Below, one piece after another: positions 1 through 10,221 of a stretch of 64,000 nt of DNA (position 1 is the first letter of the stretch; each line of letters opens with the position of its first letter). Source of the DNA: Botrytis cinerea B05.10 (lineage: Eukaryota > Ascomycota > Leotiomycetes > Helotiales > Sclerotiniaceae); the NCBI RefSeq assembly GCF_000143535.2, contig NC_037322.1, forward strand, positions 2,193,610 to 2,257,609, written 5' to 3'. The translations under genes and the position numbers were made by a program. The notes under the pieces are model-generated. The model was not told where the DNA came from. It did not search any database and saw nothing but the letters and a program-made list of their open reading frames with translations.

Positions 1-715
1 GTTCAGCAGTTTTAAGAACGACAGTGTTACCAGTTGCGACAGCGGGACCAATCTTCCATGACCACATAAGCAATGGGAAATTCCATGGAATAATTTGACC
101 ACAGACACCGATCTAGAGAGGTGTTAGCAACTGATGTTTGTCTGGCTGCAAATCGAGAGATGACATACTGGCTCTTGCTTTGTGTATGTGAAGTATTCTG
201 GGTCGGTATCGATAACCTTTCCTTCAATCTTATCTGCCCATCCACCATAGTATCTTAAACATCCAGCGACGGCGGCAACGTCACCCTTTGCCATTGAGAT
301 TGCCTTTCCGTTGTCTAACGATTCAACAGCTGCCAATAAATCGGCATTCTTCTCAACCAATTCTGCCAACTTGACAAGTAATTTGCCACGGCCTTCAGGT
401 GTAACATGTCTCCACTCTCCTTCATATGCTTTTCGTGCAGCGGCGACTGCGATGTCGACATCTTTTTCGGTGGCTTCGTGTACGGAAGTGATGACTTCTT
501 CAGTGGTAGGATTGATGACTTCAAAAGTCTTTCCGTCAACACCTTTAACCCATTCGTTGTTGATGAACCTGTTGTGATAAGACACTATTAGCCTTTGTTC
601 GATGTCTTCCTGCGGGTGCGGGGTAAATAATGAGGGATGTTTGGATAGCAACATACAATCCTGTGGGCTGAGTATATTCGCCAGTAAGTGGCGTTTTGAG
701 TTGAACTGAAGTCAT
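1..715 (-). CDS. Aldehyde dehydrogenase, N-terminal part (gene runs off the left edge)
   Basis: NAD(P)-dependent aldehyde dehydrogenase, which oxidises aldehydes to carboxylic acids. Three exons fit with GT-AG introns: 715-657 (start [20 protein letters not shown]), 568-169 and 112-1 (open at the edge). Introns are 656-569 and 168-113; phases agree (59 + 400 nt = 153 codons). Seen: the family N-terminus [33 protein letters not shown] and, in exon 3, [17 protein letters not shown] and [16 protein letters not shown], which form the start of the Rossmann NAD-binding domain. The catalytic Cys and Glu lie outside the window. A longer ORF reading upstream of the FINNEW segment is only intron 1 read through. 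The short N-terminus without a mitochondrial presequence suggests a cytosolic enzyme (inference). Nothing looks broken in the visible part. Confidence 0.93.
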
Positions 716-1784
716 GATGGGTATGTGATTGCGACGCTTGAGGGAAGTAGTGGTCTTTGTGTATATTTTATTGTGGTATGTGAGTCGACTTGCTGGAAGT
801 GTGAAAAGTTGAGGAGCAATGTAAGAAAGAGATGGGGGAACAGACGAGGTGAGGGGTCGGGTAATGGGTTTAAGTAGTAGTGAATGGACAATTGCCTCCT
901 TTCACGAGAATTATTAATAACAAAGTGTAGATCCAAACTAATAATCATATCTAAACCCGAACGCAACCTTGAAGGGAAGGAGGCGGAGGGGTGGTGGCAT
1001 CAATAGTCGGCAAGTATCTACGCAACGCATGCTACTAGCAGGTATTCACCCGGTCTCTTGTTACAATTAGCCAAACTGGTGAGACGCGGGGTGGGTATTT
1101 GAATGTTATCTTGGCAATATTTCTCAGGGAGCTATGGAGACACCAGACTTGCGTGTCTGGGTTCCGTCCAGGTAACCTAGTAGGCTGGCAGTGGTAGCTC
1201 CTGGGCGGCAACATCCCATGGAGATTGAGAGACGTTGATTTGCTCGTGCTGTCTTTGAAGGGAGAAACCGATGGAGAAAGCGATAGCTGTGTGGAACTGT
1301 CTACAACGCGACAACATGCAGCTCCAAGTCCATTGCATACATTCCCACCTTTCACCCCGTGGCAATCTCTGGATATGTACCTAAAAGCAAGACCAGAGGG
1401 GGAACGGAAAGGATTCTGGCCCTCATATGATTGCCAGAGCTTCCCACCTTGTTACGAGGCTGAGAAAACAAACTTCCTATCAACGAAGGGTGGAAGGGAC
1501 GAGGTGCTCCCCTACCCACCCACCTAATACCTCGCGCGTGCTTCATGCTCCACACTTTCGGTGGCATTTTGAGGGGTAGGGGTAGAGACACTTTTCGACA
1601 GCATCCAATCATCTCCGAGTCAAAGTTCCGTTTGCCCTTGAAGCATCAATTAATAATCAGCGCGTGCACTACCTAGGCCGCTGGCTTGTTGGCTCGAGTC
1701 TGGCGTTCGATGCACAAGAGGGGAGAGCTCGCTCGCGTTGGTGGGGACCCAGCAGCGATCCACCCACAAATATGTCACCCTTTA

Positions 1785-1813
1785 CATTTGCATTTGCATT
1801 TGCATTTGCATTT
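1785..1813. repeat. Hexanucleotide microsatellite (CATTTG)n
   Basis: Four full CATTTG units and a partial fifth in the intergenic region upstream of the ALDH gene. Confidence 0.9.
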
Positions 1814-2654
1814 ACGATACGCTCTATCGTAGGGAGTTCAAAATTACCCCTCACTCGCGGAGATCTCTACGACTTCTAGTGCCGGGATCTTTTGATGGGA
1901 TGGGAAGGTACATCCTGATGTCCTATCACTACTCTGACCCTCTCTACTCCTGTCGTCGAGTACCTACCCCCTTGAACGATGGATATGCTGGATTAGTCAA
2001 TTAAGGTTCCACGGGTTTCTCGCCATGCTACCCAAGTAGGTAAATGTTGTGTTGATTTTATCAAGTGCATTCCGCGCCTCTCTCCCCCTCTAGCTCCTCC
2101 CAACGCATGAATGTGACAACTACATTTATCTACCTATATCTGCCTACATCTACCTCTAGGTCTTTTTCCTCATCCCGTTGAGTTCTTTACTTTGCTCTCG
2201 CTGTATCTCTCCAGATCTCGCTCGGTCGATCGGGCTAATACAACCTCGGTCCCCGCACTTTCGTGGCATTGTTCCCGCGATCTTTTAAGCTTCTTGTCAT
2301 AAGGTACCGTCGCAGTGAACAATTGAAGATTAATCACCGATAAAATGATCGGAAATTCGGTGATAAAATCTCGCCATCACAATAGACACCGAATCAGTCC
2401 ATGATGTGTAGGAGCCATCGGTTTATCGTTTCATTCCATGATTGGAGAAAGAAAAAAGCTGGAGAACCAAACGGAAATCAAAGCGTTTCCATTTCTCCAG
2501 ATTTCGTTCCGTTCCTGGGGTCATGGGGGAGCGGAAGGAATTTCCGCGCATGCTTGAGGCGGCCAACCTTGATTTATTAGGTCCGTTCAACGATTAGGTA
2601 AGATTTTGTTTTTCTTTGATCGACTCACTCTCCCTTGACGCCTTTCCATCAATG

Positions 2655-2682
2655 GAGAATTGAGAATTGAGAATTGAGAATT
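2655..2682. repeat. Heptanucleotide tandem repeat (GAGAATT)4
   Basis: Four consecutive GAGAATT units in the same intergenic region. No function is evident. Confidence 0.85.
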
Positions 2683-4555
2683 CATAAACCTCAAGAACAA
2701 CGTATCGCTTTGCTTCGCCCGACGCATCCATTCTGATTTATATCGCCCCTTTCGCAAGAAAACTCTAAATACCAAGAGCAACGTGGCATTATACCTCACT
2801 ATCTGTACTTCTTCGTCAAAAATTCGGTTACTATTCGGATCCCGCCCAACTTCATGCTCTAGTTCGGTCAAATTGTGGACATGATGAGTTGGACATTCAT
2901 TCAATGGATTATGGATATCAGAAGAATTTAGATGGACGACCACCTACTAATTCAACACCCTTTTCTACTTGCTTGCTGCTTGCTGTTCCCTTTGGGTTAA
3001 ACCAACCAGTTCTGGCTTCATGATCAAGATTCACGGTCTACTGATGGGTGCTACGTATCGACGCGAGATCATTCATCTATCAAGACTTATTTGTTTCCGG
3101 TGTACGCATCAGCAGTTCGGCGATGAGACTACTCACCCACCTGAGTAATTGGGATATTTTGAGTGTTGTACCTGATGACACGCTACATTTTTGGGATAAT
3201 CATCTCCTTCCCGCCATACACAAATTCTACACGGGATTGGTTGGGTATGATTAGTCATTATACTCATCTGGTAATCGTGTGAAAGGAATGAGGTTAATTT
3301 TCAGACAGATGCAGTGGAACCAAGGCCAAACACGCTCATGCAGAAGAAAAGCTTGGGGCGAGTGAGTTCCTAAGAGGTTCTCCGTGGTAGTCTATCTTTG
3401 ATCCAGCTTCCCTTTGAATATGCTGAGGGTGAAGAGAGCATGTTTGCAGAGCTCTCTAAATCAACAACCTCCTTGCACTCTGGACTATTCGAATGAGGGG
3501 ATTCGCGAGAGATCACATGCTTTGTACCGTTGAAAACATTCTCTAATCAAATGACTGCGAGTCTTAGATGGCAAAGGGGAAGCGCTCAGTCTCAACTTCC
3601 CAAAGACCTCCATTGCCAAAAGAAATAAGAGATACGGTAAGACTGGTAGGACTTTTTAGGCAGGTAAGAAACTCATAAGTATACGGACAGACGTAATTCC
3701 TTTTACTAGAGTTCGCGATGTATTCCATCGGCGAACGTTACTTGAGATATTTTAATCACAATGCAGGATTGATCCATACTGGGGGGAAATCTAAGCAGAT
3801 GGCAATTATGATAATGGGAACAATCAACACGCCTGGTATTGGTCAAGACAGCTGTCTGCATGGGCGAGAGACGAAGAATTATGAACTATGAACTAGATCG
3901 ACAACAAAATCTCATCTCATTCCCGAGATTCTGTGTAGAATGATAATGGAAGCAAGTGACCATGTGAAAGTCTGTAAATACTATGTCATCCCTCACATAC
4001 AGAACCCTTTCAATTTACTACCACTCATAGATTTCTCTCTGGCTCTGGTAATAAAGTAACACAAAAACGAAATAGTAGCTGAAACTGACAGATATTCCTT
4101 GCTCGTATTTGAGTATACCAGCATTTGACTGCCAATTTTGCCTTTATGCCTCTCTCGAAGAAAATATCTATACTCGAGTAGATGGATGATTTTTGTAGTT
4201 GATCACTTCTACCACAAGATGATTTGCAACTAAAAATTATGGCAATCAAGAAATTCGCTTTTGTTGAGAAAATTTCTTCAATATCAACAGAATACATACA
4301 CAATAGACTGTATTGATGAATAATTTTCATTCGTGGCTTCCTTCTGTGTATCTATCATTTAAACGGTTGAGATTTGTCTGATTGGGTTTTAGGTTTCAAT
4401 TTTCAGGGCTAAAATATCACATGACTGATAAGTTAATGACGCTTGTTTAATCTAGATTTGGTACGAATGGAAAATTCTCTGTTGCGCCTATACAAATAAT
4501 CTTGCCTGATCCAGAACAAGAGTTGTCTCTTCCAAATTTTCATGCGACTTCAACC

Positions 4556-6938
4556 ATGGCAGATTCATCTATAAACTCATTGACAATGGCTTCAACTAAT
4601 GATGGTACGTTCATGAAGAACATGACGATGAAGGTCGAGAGGAAACCTACATTCAAGCCAACCCCATTTTCCCCTTTCACTTCGTCATTCTAACAGCTGA
4701 TCTTCGCAGATGTTCCGATAAAACTCGAGGCCACTCAAAATATTCCATCCTCCCCTCAATTGTCTGCGTTAAAACGAAGAGTTTCATCGACAGAGTTAGA
4801 ATCGCCAGAAAAGAGGCAGAGGATTGAATTCGAATCAACGCAACCACAACTTTCCATCCCCGACTCCGCCAATCAAATTGTCGACATGCCACCCGCAGAT
4901 GATGTAGATGATGGCCTGGGGGATCTCGATATTGACGCTATCATTGCCTCCGGTGTTGCTCATGTCTCTGCCGAGTATCAAGATGCGGGAACTATGGAAA
5001 TGAATGATCATACCTCCCACCAAGACCAATCGCATGAAGCAAATATAAGTACACTTTCTCCCCCGAAAACTCCTCATTCTCAGATTCGACAACCAAACAG
5101 CCGCGCTGCCTACGAACGACTCCGTACCGATCATCAATTATCTCTGCAGGTGATAAGTCTAATGTCATTGGAATGCCTGGTATGGATATCTTCAATACGA
5201 AACTATAAGGATAGCTCTAATTTATCTTCAGGCTGTCCAAATGTTGAACATTCTTTCCGAAGGAGGATACGATGAGATAGTCGTAATGGTAACGCAAAGA
5301 GATACTGCTCGTGGACTGTCATTCCAAACATTGAACGATCTTTTCGATAAAACAAAAAGAATTTATGGAACTTCAACTTTTCTCTCTGCCGACGAACTCA
5401 ATATCATAGACCCAGCTCAGCGAGAGATTATCAGACTTGCGAATCATGCGACTTTTGTATCCAGTGTATTTGGTGGACAAGAGGTTGGATTTTATGAACT
5501 CAATGAACATTTCGTCAATACCTGGACTCGGGAAGGAGAGGCCATATCGAAAGCATCGGGCCAATTGCTCATGAACTTGAAGACACAAATTATTGTTGCA
5601 GCACTATCAATGGAAGAGTCTGACAAACCTGTCGAGGATCTTATAGATGAGATATTTTCTCCAGAATTCCGAAATCTTCTCTCCCACAGGCATCCCTATC
5701 CTCTCACAGATGATGAGCTACAACTACTTGTCGATTTAGATATTAGAAGAGTATATTTGATCAATCAAGGAAATGATCCCGCCAAAATTAGTAAGATTTT
5801 ATCCCTCATTACTTTTCTCATACTGACCAATATGCAGAGGAACTGAGTGATCTCTTCAACTGGGACTCTTTTCTAAGATCCACCCATATTCATATGGATG
5901 CTTATAGACCATTGGTAGAACCCTATATGTCTAAATATGGGCTCACGATCCCCACCTCGACCGGATATTCGCAGGGTTCGAATGGCGGTCCATCGAATGG
6001 AAATACTTTTGCATACGCTGGCACTAATGTTGATGCTGAGCATACAACTCAAAATGTCCCCGAAGATGCAGGCATATATCAACAATCGACTACTCCACAA
6101 AATGGTATGCTTGTACCAACTTCATTTACCATCCCTAACTAATTTACTTCAAGGATATCGTCAATCTCAATATCAAACTACCTATCAACCCCCCAATCAA
6201 TCACCTAATACTTACTCAACTCAATATAATACCACTAATACATCTACAACTACACCTCATCATTCTCAATCAGAATCAACCTCTGCTCTTTACGAAAAAG
6301 CTAGACAAGCTGCAGCTGCAAAGAATAATCCGGGACAGAAAGCCAGACCTGGACTGCCATCTCAACGTCGACCCTGGAGCACGGAAGAAGAAAATGCCTT
6401 GATGGCAGGTCTCGATTCGGTAAAAGGTCCACATTGGAGTCAAATACTTGCTCTTTACGGCGATAAAGGATCAGTCAGCACTATTTTGCGTGATAGGAAT
6501 CAAGTTCAACTAAAAGATAAAGCGCGAAACCTTAAGCTATTCTTCCTCAAGAGTAATATTGAGGTTCCATATTATCTTCAATGCGTGACTGGTGAACTTA
6601 AGACCAGAGCACCAACCCAAGCGGCTAGAAAGGAAGCGGAAGAGAGGGCCAGACTCGCAGGGAATGAAGAGAGCGCAAGGTTTCATGGTGTACTAGCACT
6701 GGCTGCAGGCATGCAAAATTCAAACCAGGAGAATGGAAACGGAAGTCCCTATCAACAAACTCCAGAGCCTTTGGAAGATCATAAAAGCGGAAGCAATAGC
6801 CCCGAGATATTGCAAGTGGAGGAATCTGGACTTGATAATTCACAACAAGTCGAAAGTCATCAACAAAGTCTGGAAATGCAGGAAATGAATGTGGAGGATA
6901 GATTGAGACAGCAGTTGTTAGCTGCTACCAATATCTAA
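4556..6938 (+). CDS. tbf1: TRFH and telobox-Myb protein, Tbf1/TRF-like TTAGGG-binding factor
   Basis: Predicted nuclear protein binding double-stranded TTAGGG repeats (telomere or promoter TTAGGG boxes). Five exons fit: 4556-4604, 4710-5149, 5232-5790, 5838-6104 and 6154-6938, giving 699 aa with all phases consistent. The start is the first in-frame ATG with good context (caaccATGG). Residues from about 164 ([12 protein letters not shown] onward) match the helical TRF-homology dimerisation region found in fungal Tbf1 proteins. A Q/N/S/T-rich linker follows at about 440-485. The Myb domain is at 511-569 ([18 protein letters not shown]513 and W533) and carries the telobox signature [11 protein letters not shown] at 556-566. 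The tail is acidic and Gln-rich. Known of the family: budding-yeast Tbf1 and vertebrate TRF1/2 share this TRFH-plus-telobox layout. The symbol marks homology; whether it acts at telomeres or as a transcription factor here is inference. Confidence 0.9.
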
Positions 6939-7652
6939 GGTGATCTTTTTTTTAATGATGGGCGGAACGATATCTGGCGCAATAAGGAGTGATGAATGAT
7001 TCCTACCTCTGCAAGTGGTGTTTTTGGAAGCCTGGGTTTGCAACGGGATCTCCCAGTTTTGTGAAGACTGAAGATAATACGGCGCTGGGGGTTGACTGCC
7101 TGTAAGGTACGTTTGCTTAACCATGGAGCATGTGCAAATTTTGTAATTTTCTGGAACTGACCAATAAGCTGTACACATTACGGGTCTAGATAGCAAGATT
7201 AATCGGATGTTGGAGGGACTATAACGAATATTATTGTTCATATTCTATAGAGCACATTGATGATTTGTACCTAAGTCAATTCAAGTGTTTTGAGCTGTTG
7301 GATGATCAAAACTTTTAATAATAGAAATTTCCGAAGATGATATCCAAGTTGATTGATTAGACAGGGAGTGAAATCGTTCCAAACATGAATTTCTTATGAC
7401 TACAGAGAGCTCTCTACTTATGTAATGCTCCACTCAAACGATCACCGACACGTGGAATTACAAAGTTCATTGATCGCAACACACATGCTTTCCAGAACTT
7501 TTTCTATTAGTTACCTGTAAAGAGCCCGAGATTCTTTTCATGCATGACTACTTAGTACCTGGTACTTCTTTAAGCTTAGTGCAAGGAAGCTATTTCAGTA
7601 GAAAAGTAGAAAATGTTAATGCGAATTCATAAACTTCCATGAGTTCTGTATA
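6939..7652. other. Convergent 3' spacer
   Basis: Spacer between the stop codons of the telobox gene (+) and the terpene synthase (-). I see no gene, repeat or RNA in it. Confidence 0.6.
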
Positions 7653-9048
7653 TCACGAGGCTATCTTTGCCTCCTCACCTCCATACCTGGATATCACAAT
7701 TGAAGTCAAAAGATTGCCTGAAGCAGCAACCAAGCATCCATCCACCAACTTCCATTCCTCATCGCTGAGCTGTCCCTGGCCACTCAGGGCTCTCAGCTCT
7801 TCTAAAATCTCATTCTCGGTCCAGAGCTGTATAGCGTAAGCCATTGACTTCGCTGCTGCAACACCATTGATACGATTGACCTGCATAATAGTATGTACTA
7901 GATTAATCATCTCCTTCGATCTTCCTTCAAGAAATTGCTTCGCTTCTTTATCGTACGAAGCAAGATCATTGGCAATAGAGATTTGATCACCAAGGTAGCC
8001 TAATAGGCGACGAAGTTTTGGACTACGTAGATCGACCTTCAGATGTAGAGAGAATTTGGTACACGCCCACGTGAATCTGGCCAGAAAGATTGTCAGAAAA
8101 CATGGAAAATTGGAATGGCTGGTTTTACCTATTTGCGATGTCATCATAACGATAATCAAGGTATTCCCGTACAGATGAAAATCCCTCAGGGTGCTCATGA
8201 CGACAAAACTCAATAAGTTCTTGAAGTATCTCTGCACCTGCATTTCCTCCATCTTCCTTATCCCCGTCTAAGAATCCTTGCCTGATTTCATGCATTCGTC
8301 TCTGTAGTGGAGTGTCTGCTATAGACTTGGAGACATTGCCTTGAATACGTCCAATGAAATCATCTCGCACCTGGCTGGTCTTCGAGCAATAAGCTTGAAT
8401 ACTTGAACAATATACTTGGAGGGCTTACAAATTTTGAGGATGCATTTTCCCACATGTCTAAAGATTGTGAGAATAGGCTCAAAAAGAATAAGTCGAAACT
8501 AGGAAAAGCGACTTACCATCAAATATGAAAATCAAAATCACGCTTTGAGCCAGAAGCTGGATTCGGTTCTCATTTGCATCTGCAAACATATAAATGCTAA
8601 AGCGACTATATGTATCCAAAACCGGACTTCGGAGCTGTCGTTTGGCAAGAGTTGCCATAGATTGTCCATTGGTTAGCATGGCATCCTTGCAGTGTTGATC
8701 CTGCGCAAATAACTCGAGTAACTCTCTCGTCGCCCTCTCATTTGCTTTCCAGTGTTTACTCTGTCGAAAATTTCCAAGCCCAGTGTGAACTGGTAGATGA
8801 GCCGCTCCAGGGTAGATGGCAATTCTATTTTTCCTGGTATTCCCCTGTATTTCGACTGATTGTAGTTGCAGCAGGTCATTGAGAGTGACTTGTTGTGCCT
8901 GCAACCACTTTGGCTTCTGAGGGAGATAATCGTAAATATATCTAATTGGACAAATTATATCCGCATTCTTTCCATTGGTGAAGTTATCGAGATCAGCGGG
9001 GACATTCTTGAGTGATCCGTTGCCATTGGCTTTCATAACAAGATTCAT
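7653..9048 (-). CDS. Sesquiterpene synthase (class I terpene cyclase)
   Basis: Mg2+-dependent cyclase, probably of farnesyl diphosphate. Four exons: 9048-8517, 8457-8429 (only 29 nt), 8370-8129 and 8076-7653; 408 aa, phases consistent. The first metal-binding motif is split by intron 1 and reads D177-D178-M-W-E181 (IFIFDDMWEN). The NSE triad is N304, S308, E312 in NDLASYDKE. The C-terminal Arg-Tyr pair that contacts diphosphate is R398-Y399 (SRYGGEE). Length and motif spacing are normal for fungal enzymes of this class, so the gene looks functional. It is not obviously the presilphiperfolanol synthase of the botrydial pathway (the NSE motif differs), and I cannot name the product. Neighbours: a P450 in the same orientation about 1.2 kb upstream, with two MITEs between, suggests a small terpenoid gene pair. 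Confidence 0.9.
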
Positions 9049-9458
9049 ATTGAGGAATCTTGCTTGCCAAATTCAAAGATTTTAAGAGGTTCAAGCCAAA
9101 AGTGATTGTGTTCCAGCCTTCGAGGTCTTTAAGTGTTGGAAATGCTTGCCCAAGCCGTTAATGATTCGTCAGCTAACTCAAGGTTGCTTTTCGCCCGATA
9201 TCAAGGTGTTTCTGACGATCACTGCATGAGACTTTTAGGAAGATGGTCCGACAGAGCGCTAAGTGCGGAGAACGAATTTGAGGGCACTACCAGGGGAAAA
9301 GCTAGCGGTGATATGGAGCGAATGTGACGCCTGCTTTAGTGAGTTACGTTAATTTTATTATTTCTGAGAAGCAGGGCTAGTTTGTTGTTTTCAATCACTT
9401 TGGTCAGACGGCCGAGGAGCGATTTAGCTATGCAGCCTTGACCACGATTTCTATTACC
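9049..9458. other. Upstream region of the terpene synthase
   Basis: Promoter-side sequence with no supported gene; a 64-codon ORF here shows no motif. It ends at the first MITE. Confidence 0.5.
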
Positions 9459-9701
9459 GTATTCATTTGGAAAGTTCGTCCAAAGCTAGCAAGGATTGAA
9501 GATTTAAGCTCGTTGTGGGTTAGGGTTGTGGAAAACGCTGGAGCTGTTTAATTCGTTATATCAATGGATTATTCATCGGATGTCTTATATTTCTGATTAG
9601 ATACTTCAATTTTGAAGCATTTAGAGGGAATCCAATTGGCTTTAAAACAACCTTAAAGTAATAATCCTTGCTAGCTTTGGACGAATTTTCCAAATGAATA
9701 C
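9459..9701. mobile_element. MITE copy A, 243 bp
   Basis: Begins GTATTCATTTGGAAA and ends with its inverted complement, giving terminal inverted repeats of roughly 40 bp. The outer TIR core reads TTCGTCCAAAGCTAGCAAGG on the left and is mirrored on the right. The interior is shared with copy B and there is no ORF. I could not identify a target-site duplication. Confidence 0.82.
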
Positions 9702-9772
9702 GATCGCCGGTATGAATATATCAAGTATCAAATACATCACTGAATCATGAATATCAAAGTTTGGCATCTACG

Positions 9773-10015
9773 GTATTCATTTGAAAAATTGGCCATGCAC
9801 TAGCAAGGATTAATTGTTTGAGTTTCTTGTAAGTTAGGGTTGCAATAACCACCGGAGTTGTTTGATTCGTTTTTTTAATGGATTATTCATCGGATGTCTT
9901 ATATTTCTGATTAGATACTTCTATTTTGAAGCATTTAGAGGGAATCCAATTGGCTTTAAAACAACCTTAAAGTAATAATTCTTGCTAGCGCATGGCCAAT
10001 TTTTCAAATGAATAC
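9773..10015. mobile_element. MITE copy B, 243 bp, in tandem with copy A
   Basis: Exactly the same length as copy A, 71 bp downstream in the same orientation, with the same first 11 bases (GTATTCATTTG) and nearly the same interior. Its TIR core differs (TTGGCCATGCACTAGCAAGG) yet its right end carries the matching complement with one mismatch, so the hairpin is kept. No coding capacity; no clear TSD. Confidence 0.82.
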
Positions 10016-10221
10016 GGGTATCAAGAGATACAACTGTTGAAAAAATGCGAGATTTACATCCGTCAAAGGGCAGACAAAATTCCGCCGGTTATCATATGTC
10101 ATCAAGCGAACTGTAAGAACATGTCAATTTATGGATCTATATGCGTCCTCCCCGTGTCATGCTTCATGACGATCATTCATACAACGACGCTTCCTCCCAA
10201 TTCATCGTCAAATTTAACCTT

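Larger units (their letters stand above)
716..4555. other. Divergent intergenic region between ALDH and the telobox gene
   Basis: About 3.8 kb of ordinary base composition with no convincing gene. Several ORFs of 60-120 codons exist on both strands, but none shows a recognisable domain, a splice-consistent extension or a conserved motif. It must hold the promoters of both flanking genes, which are transcribed away from each other. Two short tandem repeats lie here (1785-1813 and 2655-2682). Confidence 0.6.

Noticed and set aside
2587..2943. 118-codon minus-strand ORF in the first intergenic region
   Set aside because: No domain, no splice-consistent extension, and it runs through a simple tandem repeat.
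9519..9533. Telomere-like gggttagggtt inside MITE A (similar at 9835 in MITE B)
   Set aside because: Only one TTAGGG unit, in the shared MITE interior; not an interstitial telomere.
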